Origin: Streptomyces rapamycinicus NRRL 5491
GTDB lineage: Bacteria > Actinomycetota > Actinomycetes > Streptomycetales > Streptomycetaceae
DNA length: 64,000 nucleotides
Direction of reading: 5' to 3'
Assembly (NCBI RefSeq): GCF_024298965.1
Contig: NZ_CP085193.1
Coordinates: 6,386,001 to 6,450,000 of the forward strand
In this document: positions 1 through 7,623 of the stretch, piece by piece
How positions within the stretch are numbered: the first letter of the stretch is position 1
How the letters are laid out: each line of letters begins with the position of its first letter
The notes under the pieces: generated by a model
What the model was told of the DNA's origin: nothing
Seen by the model: only the letters and a program-made list of their open reading frames with translations
Database searches by the model: none
Translations under genes and position numbers: made by a program

Positions 1-320
1 GCCATGAGGGTGGCTGCGGCACTGTCCACGCCAATACGGCGGCCGATGTGCCCGCGCGGCTGGAGGCGCTCGGCTCGACCGCCGGTCTGGACCGGGCCGC
101 GCTCCACAGCCAGTTGGCGGCGGCGCTGTCGGTCGTGGTCCATCTGGTGCGCGACCGCGCCGGGCGGCGCAGGATCGCCGAGCTGCATGTGCTGGACCGG
201 GACCGGGCGGGTTTCGTCACGACCGTCCCCGCGGCCGTCTGGAGCCCCGAGGGATTCGAGCGGGCGGCCGGCTGGCAGCGGCTGCAGCGGCTGTGCGCAC
301 GGGGCGGAGGCGCGGCATGA
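1..320 (+). CDS. tadA: TadA/CpaF-type pilus assembly ATPase, 3' end only
   Basis: The reading frame is open from the left edge and stops with TGA at 318-320. The first visible residues read HEGGCGTVHANTAADVPARL, the conserved stretch of TadA/CpaF secretion ATPases downstream of Walker B. About 105 C-terminal residues are present. The protein would be the hexameric cytoplasmic ATPase that drives Flp/Tad pilus assembly. Its stop overlaps the tadB start by 4 bases (ATGA), so the two are probably translationally coupled. The 5' part lies outside the window. Confidence 0.85.
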   Translation, partial: HEGGCGTVHANTAADVPARLEALGSTAGLDRAALHSQLAAALSVVVHLVRDRAGRRRIAELHVLDRDRAGFVTTVPAAVWSPEGFERAAGWQRLQRLCARGGGAA

Positions 321-1279
321 CGGGCGCGGGAGCGGACCCGGGGGCGTTGACGCTCTGCGCAGTGACGCTGTGCGTGGGGGCGGCCTTATGGTTGCTCACC
401 GGGCGGGACCGGGAGCTGCGCCGGGCCAGGCTGCTGTTTGCGGGCGGCGGACCCGTCGAGCCCGCGGGAGCCGACCCGGTGCGGCGACTGTCCGAGACCG
501 CCGCCTGGCTGCGGGAGCGCTGGCGGGTCAAGTACGGCGGGCGGATGGGGCGTGAGCTGCTGTGCCTGCCGGTCGGATGTGTGATCGCGCTGCTCGGCGC
601 GTCGGTTCTGCCGCTGCTCGGGGCGGTGCTGGCCACTCCGGTCGTCGGCCGGTGGCTGCGGTCCCGGCGGGGCGAGCGGGATCGTGTGCGCCGCGCCACC
701 GGGGTGATCCAGCTCTGTGCCACCGTGGCGGGCGAGCTGCGGGCCGGGCGCCATCCCGGCGAGGCGCTGCTGGCGGTGGACCCGGGGCATCTGAGGGAGC
801 GTTGGGGGCTGGTGACGGCCGCGGCGCGGTTCGGCGGGGATGTGCCGGACGCGCTGCGGAGGGTGGCCCGGTTGCCGGGCGCCGAGGGGCTGACCGGGGT
901 CGCCGCCTGCTGGCAGGTGGCGGTCGACGAGGGGGCGGGCCTGGCGGCGGGTCTCGACCGGGTGGCGGCGGCGCTGCGCGCCGAGCGGGACCAGCGGGAG
1001 AGCCTGGACGCCAAGCTGGCGGGCGCCAAGGCCACCGCCCTCGGGCTGGCGGTGCTGCCCATCGTCGGGCTGGTACTGGGCGGCCTGATGGGCTCCGATC
1101 CGCTGCATGTGCTGCTGCACACCCCGGCCGGGCTGATCTGTCTGCTGCTGGGCGGCCTGCTGGAGTGGGCGGGCCTGGTCTGGACCGGCCGGATGGTGCG
1201 AGCCGCGCGTGAGCCGGGGCGGCGGCAAGGGGATCCGCACCTGGGCCGAGGCCCAGCGGATCGCCGGGGTGGCCGATGA
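317..1279 (+). CDS. tadB: TadB-like pilus assembly membrane protein (T2SSF domain)
   Basis: A protein of about 320 residues. An in-frame codon at 293 also exists, but ATG 317 overlaps the tadA stop as ATGA and is preferred. There is a hydrophobic segment at the N-terminus (LCAVTLCVGAALWLL), a second near residues 85-105, an amphipathic cytoplasmic GspF/TadC-like helical domain in the middle, and a hydrophobic pair near the C-terminus (LGLAVLPIVGLVLGGLM, LICLLLGGLLEWAGLVW). This is the layout of the inner-membrane platform proteins of Tad pili, which pair with TadC. The gene is coupled to tadC by another ATGA overlap at 1276-1279. Confidence 0.82.
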   Translation: MTGAGADPGALTLCAVTLCVGAALWLLTGRDRELRRARLLFAGGGPVEPAGADPVRRLSETAAWLRERWRVKYGGRMGRELLCLPVGCVIALLGASVLPLLGAVLATPVVGRWLRSRRGERDRVRRATGVIQLCATVAGELRAGRHPGEALLAVDPGHLRERWGLVTAAARFGGDVPDALRRVARLPGAEGLTGVAACWQVAVDEGAGLAAGLDRVAAALRAERDQRESLDAKLAGAKATALGLAVLPIVGLVLGGLMGSDPLHVLLHTPAGLICLLLGGLLEWAGLVWTGRMVRAAREPGRRQGDPHLGRGPADRRGGR

Positions 1280-2094
1280 GCGCCGGTGTTTTCCACAGCC
1301 TGGGGATTTCGCTGTCCCTCCTGGCGGCGGCCCTGTGCACGGCGATGGCGATGGCCGAGGCCCGTCGGGAGCGATGCGCCCGACGACGGCTGGCGGCGCT
1401 GCTTCCGGGCGCGGAGCACAGGCGGCCGCGGCGGGCCCGGCCGTGGCGGCGGTGGCGCGCCGGGTCCGGTGCGGGCGCTCTGCCCGCCTGGGCCGCCCCG
1501 GGCGGCGCGCTGACGATCGCCGTAGTCCTCGTCGGAGGGCCGCCGGGGTGGGTGCTGGGCCTCGCTGCGGCCTGCGGCCTCTGGCGGTGGCAGCGGCGCC
1601 GCCGGGCCACGGCTGGGCGGCCCGGCGGTGACCGGCACCTCGAGGCCCTCGCCGCGGGCCAGATTCCGCTGGCCGCCGATCTGCTGACGGCCTGCCTGGC
1701 GGCCGGAGCGGGCCCGCGGAGGGCGGCGGAGGCGGTGGGAGGTTCGCTCGGCGGCCCGGTCGGCGAGCGGCTCGCCCAGACCGCGGCGGAGCTGCGGCTG
1801 GGCGGGGAACCGGCCCACGCGTGGGGGCGCATCAGCGCCCTGCCCGGAGCGCAGGGGCTGGCACGCGCTCTGGAACGCGCCGGGACAACGGGCGCTCCAG
1901 CGGTGGAGCCGGTGTCCCGGCTGGCGGCCGAATGCCGGGCCGAGCAGGGGCGGGAGGCGATGAGACGGGCCGACCGCACCGGTGTGCTGGTCAACGCGCC
2001 GCTCGCGGGCTGCTTCCTCCCCGCGTTCCTGCTGGTCGGTCTGGCCCCGGTGATGATCGGGCTGGCCCGCGGCCTGGCGGGCGACGGCCCCTGA
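1276..2094 (+). CDS. tadC: TadC-like pilus assembly membrane protein
   Basis: 272 residues. The N-terminal helix (LGISLSLLAAALCTAMAM) is followed by an Arg-rich cytoplasmic stretch, a second membrane segment near 80-100, a GspF-like helical domain (LAAGQIPLAADLLTACLAAG and following) and a C-terminal hydrophobic segment (AGCFLPAFLLVGLAPVMIGL). It is the second Tad platform protein and starts inside the tadB stop. TadB/TadC-type proteins form the inner-membrane base that couples the TadA motor to pilin extraction. The Arg-rich linker at residues 30-65 is low complexity and typical of high-GC genomes. Confidence 0.82.
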   Translation: MSAGVFHSLGISLSLLAAALCTAMAMAEARRERCARRRLAALLPGAEHRRPRRARPWRRWRAGSGAGALPAWAAPGGALTIAVVLVGGPPGWVLGLAAACGLWRWQRRRRATAGRPGGDRHLEALAAGQIPLAADLLTACLAAGAGPRRAAEAVGGSLGGPVGERLAQTAAELRLGGEPAHAWGRISALPGAQGLARALERAGTTGAPAVEPVSRLAAECRAEQGREAMRRADRTGVLVNAPLAGCFLPAFLLVGLAPVMIGLARGLAGDGP

Positions 2095-2269
2095 GCACGG
2101 GCGGGACCACGGCGACAACACAGCGAACGACAGCGGCACCAACGACCGGCGGCACCAACGAGAGCCGCACGAGCGGCGGCTGCACGACATCAGCACGGCG
2201 AACGACGACAGCACGACGAACGACGACACCGCGGTCGGTGACACCGCGGACAGGACAAGGGGGGCCGAC
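2095..2269. repeat. Low-complexity spacer with imperfect ACGAC-rich repeats
   Basis: The 175-base gap between tadC and the pilin gene is made of degenerate units such as CAGCACGACGAACGACGACA and CGGCACCAACGA, with unusual C/A/G bias on the plus strand. No convincing ORF lies in it. The end carries an AAGG-type ribosome site (acaagg) upstream of the pilin ATG. It may be a replication-slippage product or an mRNA spacer that separates pilin translation from the platform genes. Confidence 0.5.
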
Positions 2270-2467
2270 ATGGTGAAGCAGTGGTGGGTACGGCGGTACG
2301 CGGCGGCGCGGGCGAAGGCCGAGGCGGGCATGACCACCGCCGAGTACGCGATGGGAACGATCGCGGCATGCGGTTTCGCCGCGGTGCTCTACAAGGTGGT
2401 GACCAGCGGGGCCGTCAGCGATGCGCTGCAGTCGGTCATCGGGCGGGCGCTCGATGCGCAGTTCTGA
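2270..2467 (+). CDS. Flp/Tad-type pilin, DUF4244 family
   Basis: 65 residues. A positively charged N-terminus (MVKQWWVRRYAAARAKAEAG) is followed by the prepilin-like junction G|MTTAEY with Glu at +5, then a single hydrophobic helix (IAACGFAAVLYKVVTSG) and a short tail. Cleavage would fall after the Gly before MTTAEY, which fits the prepilin peptidase rule. The length and sequence match the actinobacterial DUF4244 family found next to tadABC. It is the probable major pilus subunit. Spacing from tadC is 175 bases, so independent expression is possible. Confidence 0.8.
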   Translation: MVKQWWVRRYAAARAKAEAGMTTAEYAMGTIAACGFAAVLYKVVTSGAVSDALQSVIGRALDAQF

Positions 2468-3083
2468 GTCGCCGGGGACGGGGGAGCGGACGGGCCCGCG
2501 CGTCAGGAGCGGCGCGCGGGGCACCCCGAGGGCCAGCAGCCCCTGGAGGGCTCACGGCGCCCGGAGGGTCCGCGGCGGCGTCCCAAGGGTCAGTGGCGTC
2601 CCGAGGGCCCCGTGCGTGCCCAGGGCGGGCGTCCTGGGGGCCCGGGGCCCCGCGCGGGACAGCGGCTACGTAACGGCGGAGGCGGCCGTAGCGCTCCCAG
2701 TGCTGGCGCTCTTCGCCCTGATGCTGATCTGGGGGTTGATGGCCGCGTCCGCGCAGCTTCAGTGCGTGGACGCGGCCAGGGCCGGGGCGAGGGCGGCGGC
2801 GCGTTCGGAGCCGGAGGCGGACGCGATGGCCGCCGCCCGCTCGGCCGCCCCTGATGGGGCTCGGGTCGAGCTGTGGCGGGAGGGGGACCTGGTGCGGGTG
2901 CGGGTCCGGACCCACGCCACCGGTCCCGGTCCGCTGGCGGTGAATCTGCGCGGCGAGGCCGCCGCGCTCGCCGAGGACTCGGTGGGCGCGGGCGATGCGA
3001 TGGGCAGCGTCGGTGGGGGCGGCGAGATGGGCAGGATCGGCGCGGACGGCACGGGCGGTGCGTCCCGGGAGGCGTTCCCGTGA
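2454..3083 (+). CDS. tadE: TadE-like pseudopilin
   Basis: 209 residues from ATG 2454, which overlaps the pilin stop; a later start is possible because the first 75 residues are Arg/Gly/Pro-rich and probably not conserved. The informative core is GYVTAEAAVALPVLALFAL followed by a transmembrane helix and QCVDAARAGARAAARSE, the TadE-type N-terminal pattern (Glu at +5 of the hydrophobic segment, then the DAAR motif). TadE-like proteins are minor pilus components or secreted partners of the Tad machine. The Gly-rich C-terminus (SVGGGGEMGRIG) is low complexity. Confidence 0.65.
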   Translation: MRSSESPGTGERTGPRVRSGARGTPRASSPWRAHGARRVRGGVPRVSGVPRAPCVPRAGVLGARGPARDSGYVTAEAAVALPVLALFALMLIWGLMAASAQLQCVDAARAGARAAARSEPEADAMAAARSAAPDGARVELWREGDLVRVRVRTHATGPGPLAVNLRGEAAALAEDSVGAGDAMGSVGGGGEMGRIGADGTGGASREAFP

Positions 3084-3144
3084 GCCCGGGAGGCGGTCCC
3101 ATGAGCCCGGGCGGAGGTCCCGCGAGCCCGGGAGGCGGTCCTGT
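3061..3144. repeat. 21-bp tandem repeat, each copy a ribosome site plus start-like codon
   Basis: Four near-identical 21-base units (consensus GAGCCCGGGAGGCGGTCC + 3) run across the tadE stop. They place GTG at 3080, ATG at 3101, GCG at 3122 and GTG at 3143 at the same distance after a GGAGG-like element. Read in frame they encode repeated SPGGGP. The last unit gives the most likely start of the next gene. Confidence 0.75.
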
Positions 3145-3540
3145 GAGAAGGGCGGACGACCGGGGGTCGGCCACCGTCTGGACCGCGGTGGCCGCGACGG
3201 CGCTGTGCGTGGTGTTCGCGGCCGTGCTGGCGGCCGGGCAGGCCATGATGGCGCGCCATCGGGCGGGTGGCGCCGCAGATCTGGCGGCGCTCGCGGCGGC
3301 GGACCACGGCCTGGAGGGGACTCGTACGGCGTGCGGCCTCGCCCGTCGGGTGGCCTCCGCGCAGGGGGCGCGCGTGGTGCGCTGTGCCCTGAGCGGTGAG
3401 ATCGCGGATCTCACGGCGGAGGTGCGCACCGGCCCGTTCACCCTCCGGGCCCGGGCGCGGGCGGGGCCCGCGGGCACTCCCGTCACCGGGGTCACCGGAT
3501 CGCTGCCCCCAACGGGTGGCGGGGAGCGCTCACTCGGCGG
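3143..3540 (+). CDS. TadE-like protein (Rv3654c type); 3' end unresolved
   Basis: From GTG 3143 (GGAGG 8 bases upstream) the protein begins VRRADDRGSATVWTAVAA, then a hydrophobic helix (ALCVVFAAVLAAGQAMM) and ARHRAGGAADLAALAAA, the signature of the short actinobacterial TadE-like proteins that sit between tad genes and a convergent helicase. Conserved-looking sequence ends about 3500. No in-frame stop occurs until 5861-5863, deep in the antisense of the helicase. I therefore give the plausible coding part only; the true stop may have been lost to a frameshift, a sequencing error or read-through. GTG 3080 and ATG 3101 are alternative starts. Confidence 0.55.
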
Positions 3541-5905
3541 TCGGCGGCTGCTCCGGGGCGCCGGCGAGCAGGGTCGTCAGCAGGCGGATGGCGGCCTTCT
3601 TGTCCAGCGGGTCGTTGCCGTTGCCGCACTTGGGCGACTGGATGCAGGACGGGCATCCCGCCTCGCACTCGCAGACGGCGATCGCCTCGCGGGTGGCCGC
3701 CAGCCAACGGGCGGCCGTGTGGAAGGCGCGCTCGGCGAAGCCCGCACCACCCGGGTGCCCGTCGTAGACGAAGACGGTGGGCAGCAGCGTGTCGGGGTGC
3801 AGCGGGATGGACACCCCGCCGATGTCCCAGCGGTCACAGGTGGCGAAGAGCGGCAGGATGCCGATCGAGGCGTGCTCGGCGGCGTGCAGGGCGCCGCCGA
3901 GGGCCTGGGGATGCACCCGGGCCTCATCGAGCTGGTCGTCGGTCACCGTCCACCACACCGCCCGGGTGCGCAGGGTGCGCGGCGGAAGGTCCAGCTTGGA
4001 CTCGCCGAGGACCTCACCGGTGATCAGTTTGCGGCGCAGGAAGGAGACCACCTGGTTGGTGACCTCGACCGAGCCGAAGCACAGCCGCGCGTCCCCCCAC
4101 GGGATCTCGGTGGTGGTCTCCAGGATGGAGATCGCCGTGGTGTCGCGGGCCGTGGTCGAGTAGGGCGGAGTGGCCTCCTCCACCAGGGCGACCGAGTCGT
4201 CGAGGTCGAGCTGCTTGACCAGATAGCTCCGGCCCTGGTGGAGGTGGACGGCGCCCTCGTGGACGGTGGTGTGGGCCGCCGCGGCGTCCACGGTGCCCAG
4301 CAGCCGCCCGGTGGCCGCCTCCACGACCTGGACCGGGCTGCCGCCCGCCCCGCGGATGTCGGTGAGGTCGGCGGCGCGCTCACGGCGGGTCCAGTGCCAG
4401 GCCTTCGCCCGTCGGCGCAGCAGCTTGCGCTGCTCCAGCTGTGGCATCAGCTCCTCGGTGGCGGGCCCGAAGAGCTCCAGGTCGGGCTCGGTGAGCGGAA
4501 GCTCGGCCGCGGCCGCGCACAGGTGCGGCGCGAGGACGTAAGGGTTGTCCGGGTCCAGGACGGTGGACTCCACCGGTTGCCGGAAGAGGGCGTCCGGGTG
4601 GTGGACGAGATAGGTGTCCAGCGGGTCGTCCCGGGCGACCAGGATCGCGAGGGCCCCTTCGCCGGTGCGCCCGGCCCGCCCCGCCTGCTGCCACAGGGAG
4701 GCGCGGGTGCCGGGATAGCCCGCCACGACCACGGCGTCCAGCCCGGCGATGTCCATCCCCAGCTCAAGGGCGGTGGTCGCGGCGAGCCCCAGCAGTTCAC
4801 CGGAGTGCAGGGCCTTCTCCAGGGCGCGGCGCTCCTCGGGGAGATAGCCCCCGCGATACGCGGCGATCCGGTCCGGCAGCGAGCGGTCCACCTCCGCGAG
4901 CCGCTCCTGGGCGATGAGCGCGATGAGCTCCGCGCCCCGCCGGGAGCGCACGAAGGTGACCGTACGGACGCCCTGGACGGCCAGGTCGGTGAGCAGGTCG
5001 GCGGACTCGGCCGTGGCCGTGCGCCGCACCGGGGCGCCCTGCTCGCCGTGGAGTTCGGTCAGCGGCGGCTCCCAGAGGGCGAAGACGACCTCGCCGCGGG
5101 GCGAGCCGTCCTCGGTGATCTCCGCCACCGGCACGCCGGTCAGCCGGCAAGCGGCGACCGCCGGGTCGGAGGCGGTGGCGGAGGCGAGCAGGAACACGGG
5201 CGAGGAGCCGTAGCGGGCGCAGACGCGGCGCAGCCTGCGCAGCACCTGGGCCACATGGGAGCCGAAGACACCCCGGTAGGTGTGGCACTCGTCGATCACC
5301 ACATAGCGCAGCGCGCGCAGGAAGGAGGACCACCTGGGGTGGCCGGGCAGGATGCCCCGGTGGAGCATGTCGGGGTTGGTGAGCACGTAGTTCGCGTACT
5401 GCCGGACCCACTCGCGCTCCTCGACGGGCGTGTCGCCGTCGTAGACCGCCGCCCGGATGCCGGTGCCCAGCGGGGCGGTGAGGGCGGCCACCGAGCGCCG
5501 CTGATCGGCGGCCAGCGCCTTGGTGGGGGAGAGGTACAGGGCGGTCGCCCCCCGGCCGTTGGGCTCCTCCGAGCCGTCCAGCACGGTGCTGAGGACGGGG
5601 GCCAGATAGGCGAGGGACTTGCCGGAGGCGGTTCCGGTGGCCACGACCACGGATTCGCCGCGCAGCGCGTGTTCGGCCGTACGCGCCTGGTGGGCCCAGG
5701 GGCGCTCGATGCCGACCCCGCGAATGGCGTTGATCACCTCTGGCCGGATCGCCGAGGGCCAGTCGGCATGGGTTCCCGGGCGTGGGGGCAAGTGCTCCGT
5801 ATGAGTGATGCGCGTGCTCCGGCTCGCCCCGGTGCTCAGGCGACCGAGGACGGCCCGGGGTGAGGGGCGTATGCCCGCCTGCCGCGGGATTTGGTTGTCG
5901 GCCAT
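3530..5905 (-). CDS. MrfA/YprA-family DEAD/DEAH helicase with C-terminal Cys cluster
   Basis: 791 residues from ATG 5905; an in-frame ATG at 5986 would add 27 residues and cannot be excluded. Motifs in order: Q-like region (IERPWAHQ), Walker A ATGTASGKS, LSPTKALAADQ, TNPDMLHRG, DECH box (VVIDECHTYRG), SATA, then helicase C motifs (LELGMDIAGLDAV, QQAGRAGRTG). The C-terminus carries CECEAGCPSCIQSPKCGN, the four-Cys signature of MrfA-type helicases. MrfA is an ATP-dependent 3'-5' helicase known from Bacillus for excision-independent repair of mitomycin-type damage; that role is inferred here from family only. The gene converges on the tad locus and is divergent from bldG. Confidence 0.85.
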   Translation of the reverse strand: MADNQIPRQAGIRPSPRAVLGRLSTGASRSTRITHTEHLPPRPGTHADWPSAIRPEVINAIRGVGIERPWAHQARTAEHALRGESVVVATGTASGKSLAYLAPVLSTVLDGSEEPNGRGATALYLSPTKALAADQRRSVAALTAPLGTGIRAAVYDGDTPVEEREWVRQYANYVLTNPDMLHRGILPGHPRWSSFLRALRYVVIDECHTYRGVFGSHVAQVLRRLRRVCARYGSSPVFLLASATASDPAVAACRLTGVPVAEITEDGSPRGEVVFALWEPPLTELHGEQGAPVRRTATAESADLLTDLAVQGVRTVTFVRSRRGAELIALIAQERLAEVDRSLPDRIAAYRGGYLPEERRALEKALHSGELLGLAATTALELGMDIAGLDAVVVAGYPGTRASLWQQAGRAGRTGEGALAILVARDDPLDTYLVHHPDALFRQPVESTVLDPDNPYVLAPHLCAAAAELPLTEPDLELFGPATEELMPQLEQRKLLRRRAKAWHWTRRERAADLTDIRGAGGSPVQVVEAATGRLLGTVDAAAAHTTVHEGAVHLHQGRSYLVKQLDLDDSVALVEEATPPYSTTARDTTAISILETTTEIPWGDARLCFGSVEVTNQVVSFLRRKLITGEVLGESKLDLPPRTLRTRAVWWTVTDDQLDEARVHPQALGGALHAAEHASIGILPLFATCDRWDIGGVSIPLHPDTLLPTVFVYDGHPGGAGFAERAFHTAARWLAATREAIAVCECEAGCPSCIQSPKCGNGNDPLDKKAAIRLLTTLLAGAPEQPPTAE

Positions 5906-6040
5906 CGACACCGAGTGTGTCACTGGTCTGACGGACAATGGTCTCAAGGCGTCGTGCACGCCTGCTGGTAAGTGATTGAATGCCATCGCGGCTGCCGATC
6001 CATGGGGGGCGACCGCTCGATGCAAGGTGCTGGAGGATCC

Positions 6041-6382
6041 GTGGACCTGTCCCTGTCGACTCGGACCGTCGACGACCGCACGGTCGTCGAGGTCGGTGGC
6101 GAGATTGATGTATACACCGCGCCCAAGCTGCGCGAGCAGCTGGTCGAGCTTGTCAACGACGGCAATTACCACCTGGTCGTCGACATGGAGGGCGTCGACT
6201 TTCTCGACTCCACCGGACTCGGCGTGCTCGTCGGCGGGCTCAAGCGAGTGCGGGCCCACGAGGGCTCGCTGCGCCTGGTCTGCAACCAGGAGCGCATTCT
6301 GAAGATCTTCCGCATCACCGGCCTGACCAAGGTGTTCCCGATTCACACCTCGGTCGAGGACGCTGTCGCGGCGACCGACTGA
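6041..6382 (+). CDS. bldG: BldG, STAS-domain anti-sigma factor antagonist
   Basis: 113 residues from GTG 6041 with GGAGGA just upstream; an in-frame ATG at 5972 would add a weak N-terminus. Sequence begins [20 protein letters not shown] and contains the STAS phosphorylation loop DSTGLGVL, with the Ser that is phosphorylated in SpoIIAA-type antagonists. In Streptomyces BldG is needed for aerial growth and antibiotic production and acts by partner switching with anti-sigma factors. The near match to the known BldG sequence and the downstream HATPase gene make this call firm. It is divergent from the helicase gene, with a short shared promoter region. Confidence 0.95.
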   Translation: MDLSLSTRTVDDRTVVEVGGEIDVYTAPKLREQLVELVNDGNYHLVVDMEGVDFLDSTGLGVLVGGLKRVRAHEGSLRLVCNQERILKIFRITGLTKVFPIHTSVEDAVAATD

Positions 6383-6474
6383 CAAGATCGCCGAAGGAAG
6401 ACACAGAAGGGGGTTCCGGGCGGCGCTCGCCCGGCCCTCCCCATACGCACGCCCATACGCCCGAGGGGGATGGC

Positions 6475-6903
6475 ATGGCCACCGTCGAACTCCGCTTCAG
6501 CGCGCTGCCCGAGCACGTCAGGACCGCTCGTCTTGTCGCGGCGGCCGTGGCGCGCCGGGCGGGGGTGGATGAGGCCGTGCTCGACGAGGTGCGGCTCGCG
6601 GTCGGCGAGGCCTGCACACGTGCGGTCGGGCTCCACCTGAGCAATGGGGTGGAGGCACCGGTGCGGGTGATCCTGACCGAGGAGGAGAAGAAGTTCTCCA
6701 TCGAGGTCGGTGACGAATCCCCGACCTCGGCCGCCCTGGCGCCCGGCTCCCATCCAGAGGCGGACGACGAGGCCGAGGGCGAGGACGAGATGGGTCTCGC
6801 CGTCATCAGTGGGCTCGTCGACGATGTCGAGGTGACGACCAGCGAGACCGGTGGAGTGATCCGGATGAGCTGGCCGACATCGCCCCAGCCTCTGGTGTCC
6901 TAG
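6475..6903 (+). CDS. HATPase-type anti-sigma factor, BldG partner (SCO3548-like)
   Basis: 142 residues from ATG 6475, preceded by GAGGGGG. It has the RsbW/SpoIIAB-like arrangement: an N-terminal helix-rich half (VRLAVGEACTRAVGLHL) and a C-terminal GLAVISGLVDDVEV stretch. In canonical kinases the N box is ExxxNA; here it reads EACTRA, with no Asn, and no clear DxGxG box is visible. ATP binding or kinase activity may therefore be weak. An acidic loop (PEADDEAEGEDEM) interrupts the fold near residues 98-110. It is 92 bases downstream of bldG and probably co-transcribed. Its role is expected to be BldG-controlled sigma factor sequestration. Confidence 0.82.
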   Translation: MATVELRFSALPEHVRTARLVAAAVARRAGVDEAVLDEVRLAVGEACTRAVGLHLSNGVEAPVRVILTEEEKKFSIEVGDESPTSAALAPGSHPEADDEAEGEDEMGLAVISGLVDDVEVTTSETGGVIRMSWPTSPQPLVS

Positions 6904-6908
6904 CCCAA

Positions 6909-6930
6909 GCCAGGCCTTTGGCGGCCTGGC
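6909..6930 (+). terminator. Hairpin after the bldG operon
   Basis: GCCAGGCC and GGCCTGGC form an 8-bp perfect stem with a 6-base loop (TTTGGC), starting six bases after the TAG of the HATPase gene. There is no T-run, as is usual in Streptomyces. Confidence 0.55.
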
Positions 6931-6936
6931 CCACCG

Positions 6937-7062
6937 GTTCGGGTTCCGCCCTTACCGGGCTGGGCCATGTCCGTGCCGGTTCGGGTTGCGCCCGTACCGG
7001 ATTGAGCCATGTCCGTGCCCGTTCGGGTCCTGCCTTCGCCGGTTCAGGCCATGTTCCAGCGG
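6937..7062. repeat. Three tandem 42-bp repeats, non-coding
   Basis: The element GTTCGGG recurs at 6937, 6979 and 7021, exactly 42 bases apart. Each copy continues through a CCGG-centred block to GCCATGT(C)C. Copies 1 and 2 are the most alike and copy 3 has diverged. Reading frames through it are low complexity and have no good start, so I treat it as intergenic DNA. Confidence 0.7.
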
Positions 7063-7623
7063 CCGGGCCTTGCCCCGCCCCGGGGCCCGGAGCGGGCTGA
7101 ACTTGCCATGGCCGCCGAATCGGGCCCATCGATGGGTCATCTGCCCGTCATCCCTCGCCCGATCTTCCGGACCACCGGAGCGGCCGTTTCAAGATCGCCG
7201 GTCCGGCTGTCGGCGTGCCCGCGCCCGCTCCGCGGCATCGTCCCGGCGCACCCCTGGCGCACTCCACGGCGCGTCTCTCGGCGCGCGCTTTTTCGATCTC
7301 GGGCGTAGGCTCTGAACAGCGCTTTTCTCGGTGCGGCGCAACTGCCGCAAGATCGCCATTAAGATCATCGATATAGATCATTTATAGAGATCACTTTACA
7401 TCCGTCACCGAATTGTCGACCTTCCTTCTTCCGAAGGAATTCGTACCGCCAAACCTATTGATCTTCGCTGGTGCGGGGGAATTCCCATTCCGGCGCCCTG
7501 TTTTGATCGTGTGACGCTCCCTACAATCCGTCCACATCTCGAGCTCAGGACGCCTGAGCGCGGCGGCTCTTCTGCGGTCGCAGAACTGCTGCGCGCCCAT
7601 GTGCCAAACGTCAAGGAGGACGA
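7063..7623. promoter_or_regulatory. Leader region of hppA with AT-rich block and AGATC repeats
   Basis: After the 42-bp repeats a GC-rich part shows no convincing gene. From about 7345 to 7400 the base composition falls sharply (ATCGATATAGATCATTTATA), an island that stands out from the local GC. Four AGATC copies start at 7350, 7362, 7375 and 7388, spaced 12-13 bases. The rest of the leader up to the hppA start is more than 200 bases long and ends in an AAGGAGGA ribosome site. This is the likely hppA promoter and 5' leader; no specific -10/-35 pair was identified with confidence. Confidence 0.5.

Noticed and set aside
6937..7062. CRISPR-like array downstream of the bldG operon
   Set aside because: Units are head-to-tail without unique spacers, so this is an ordinary tandem repeat. 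No other CRISPR-like array was noticed.
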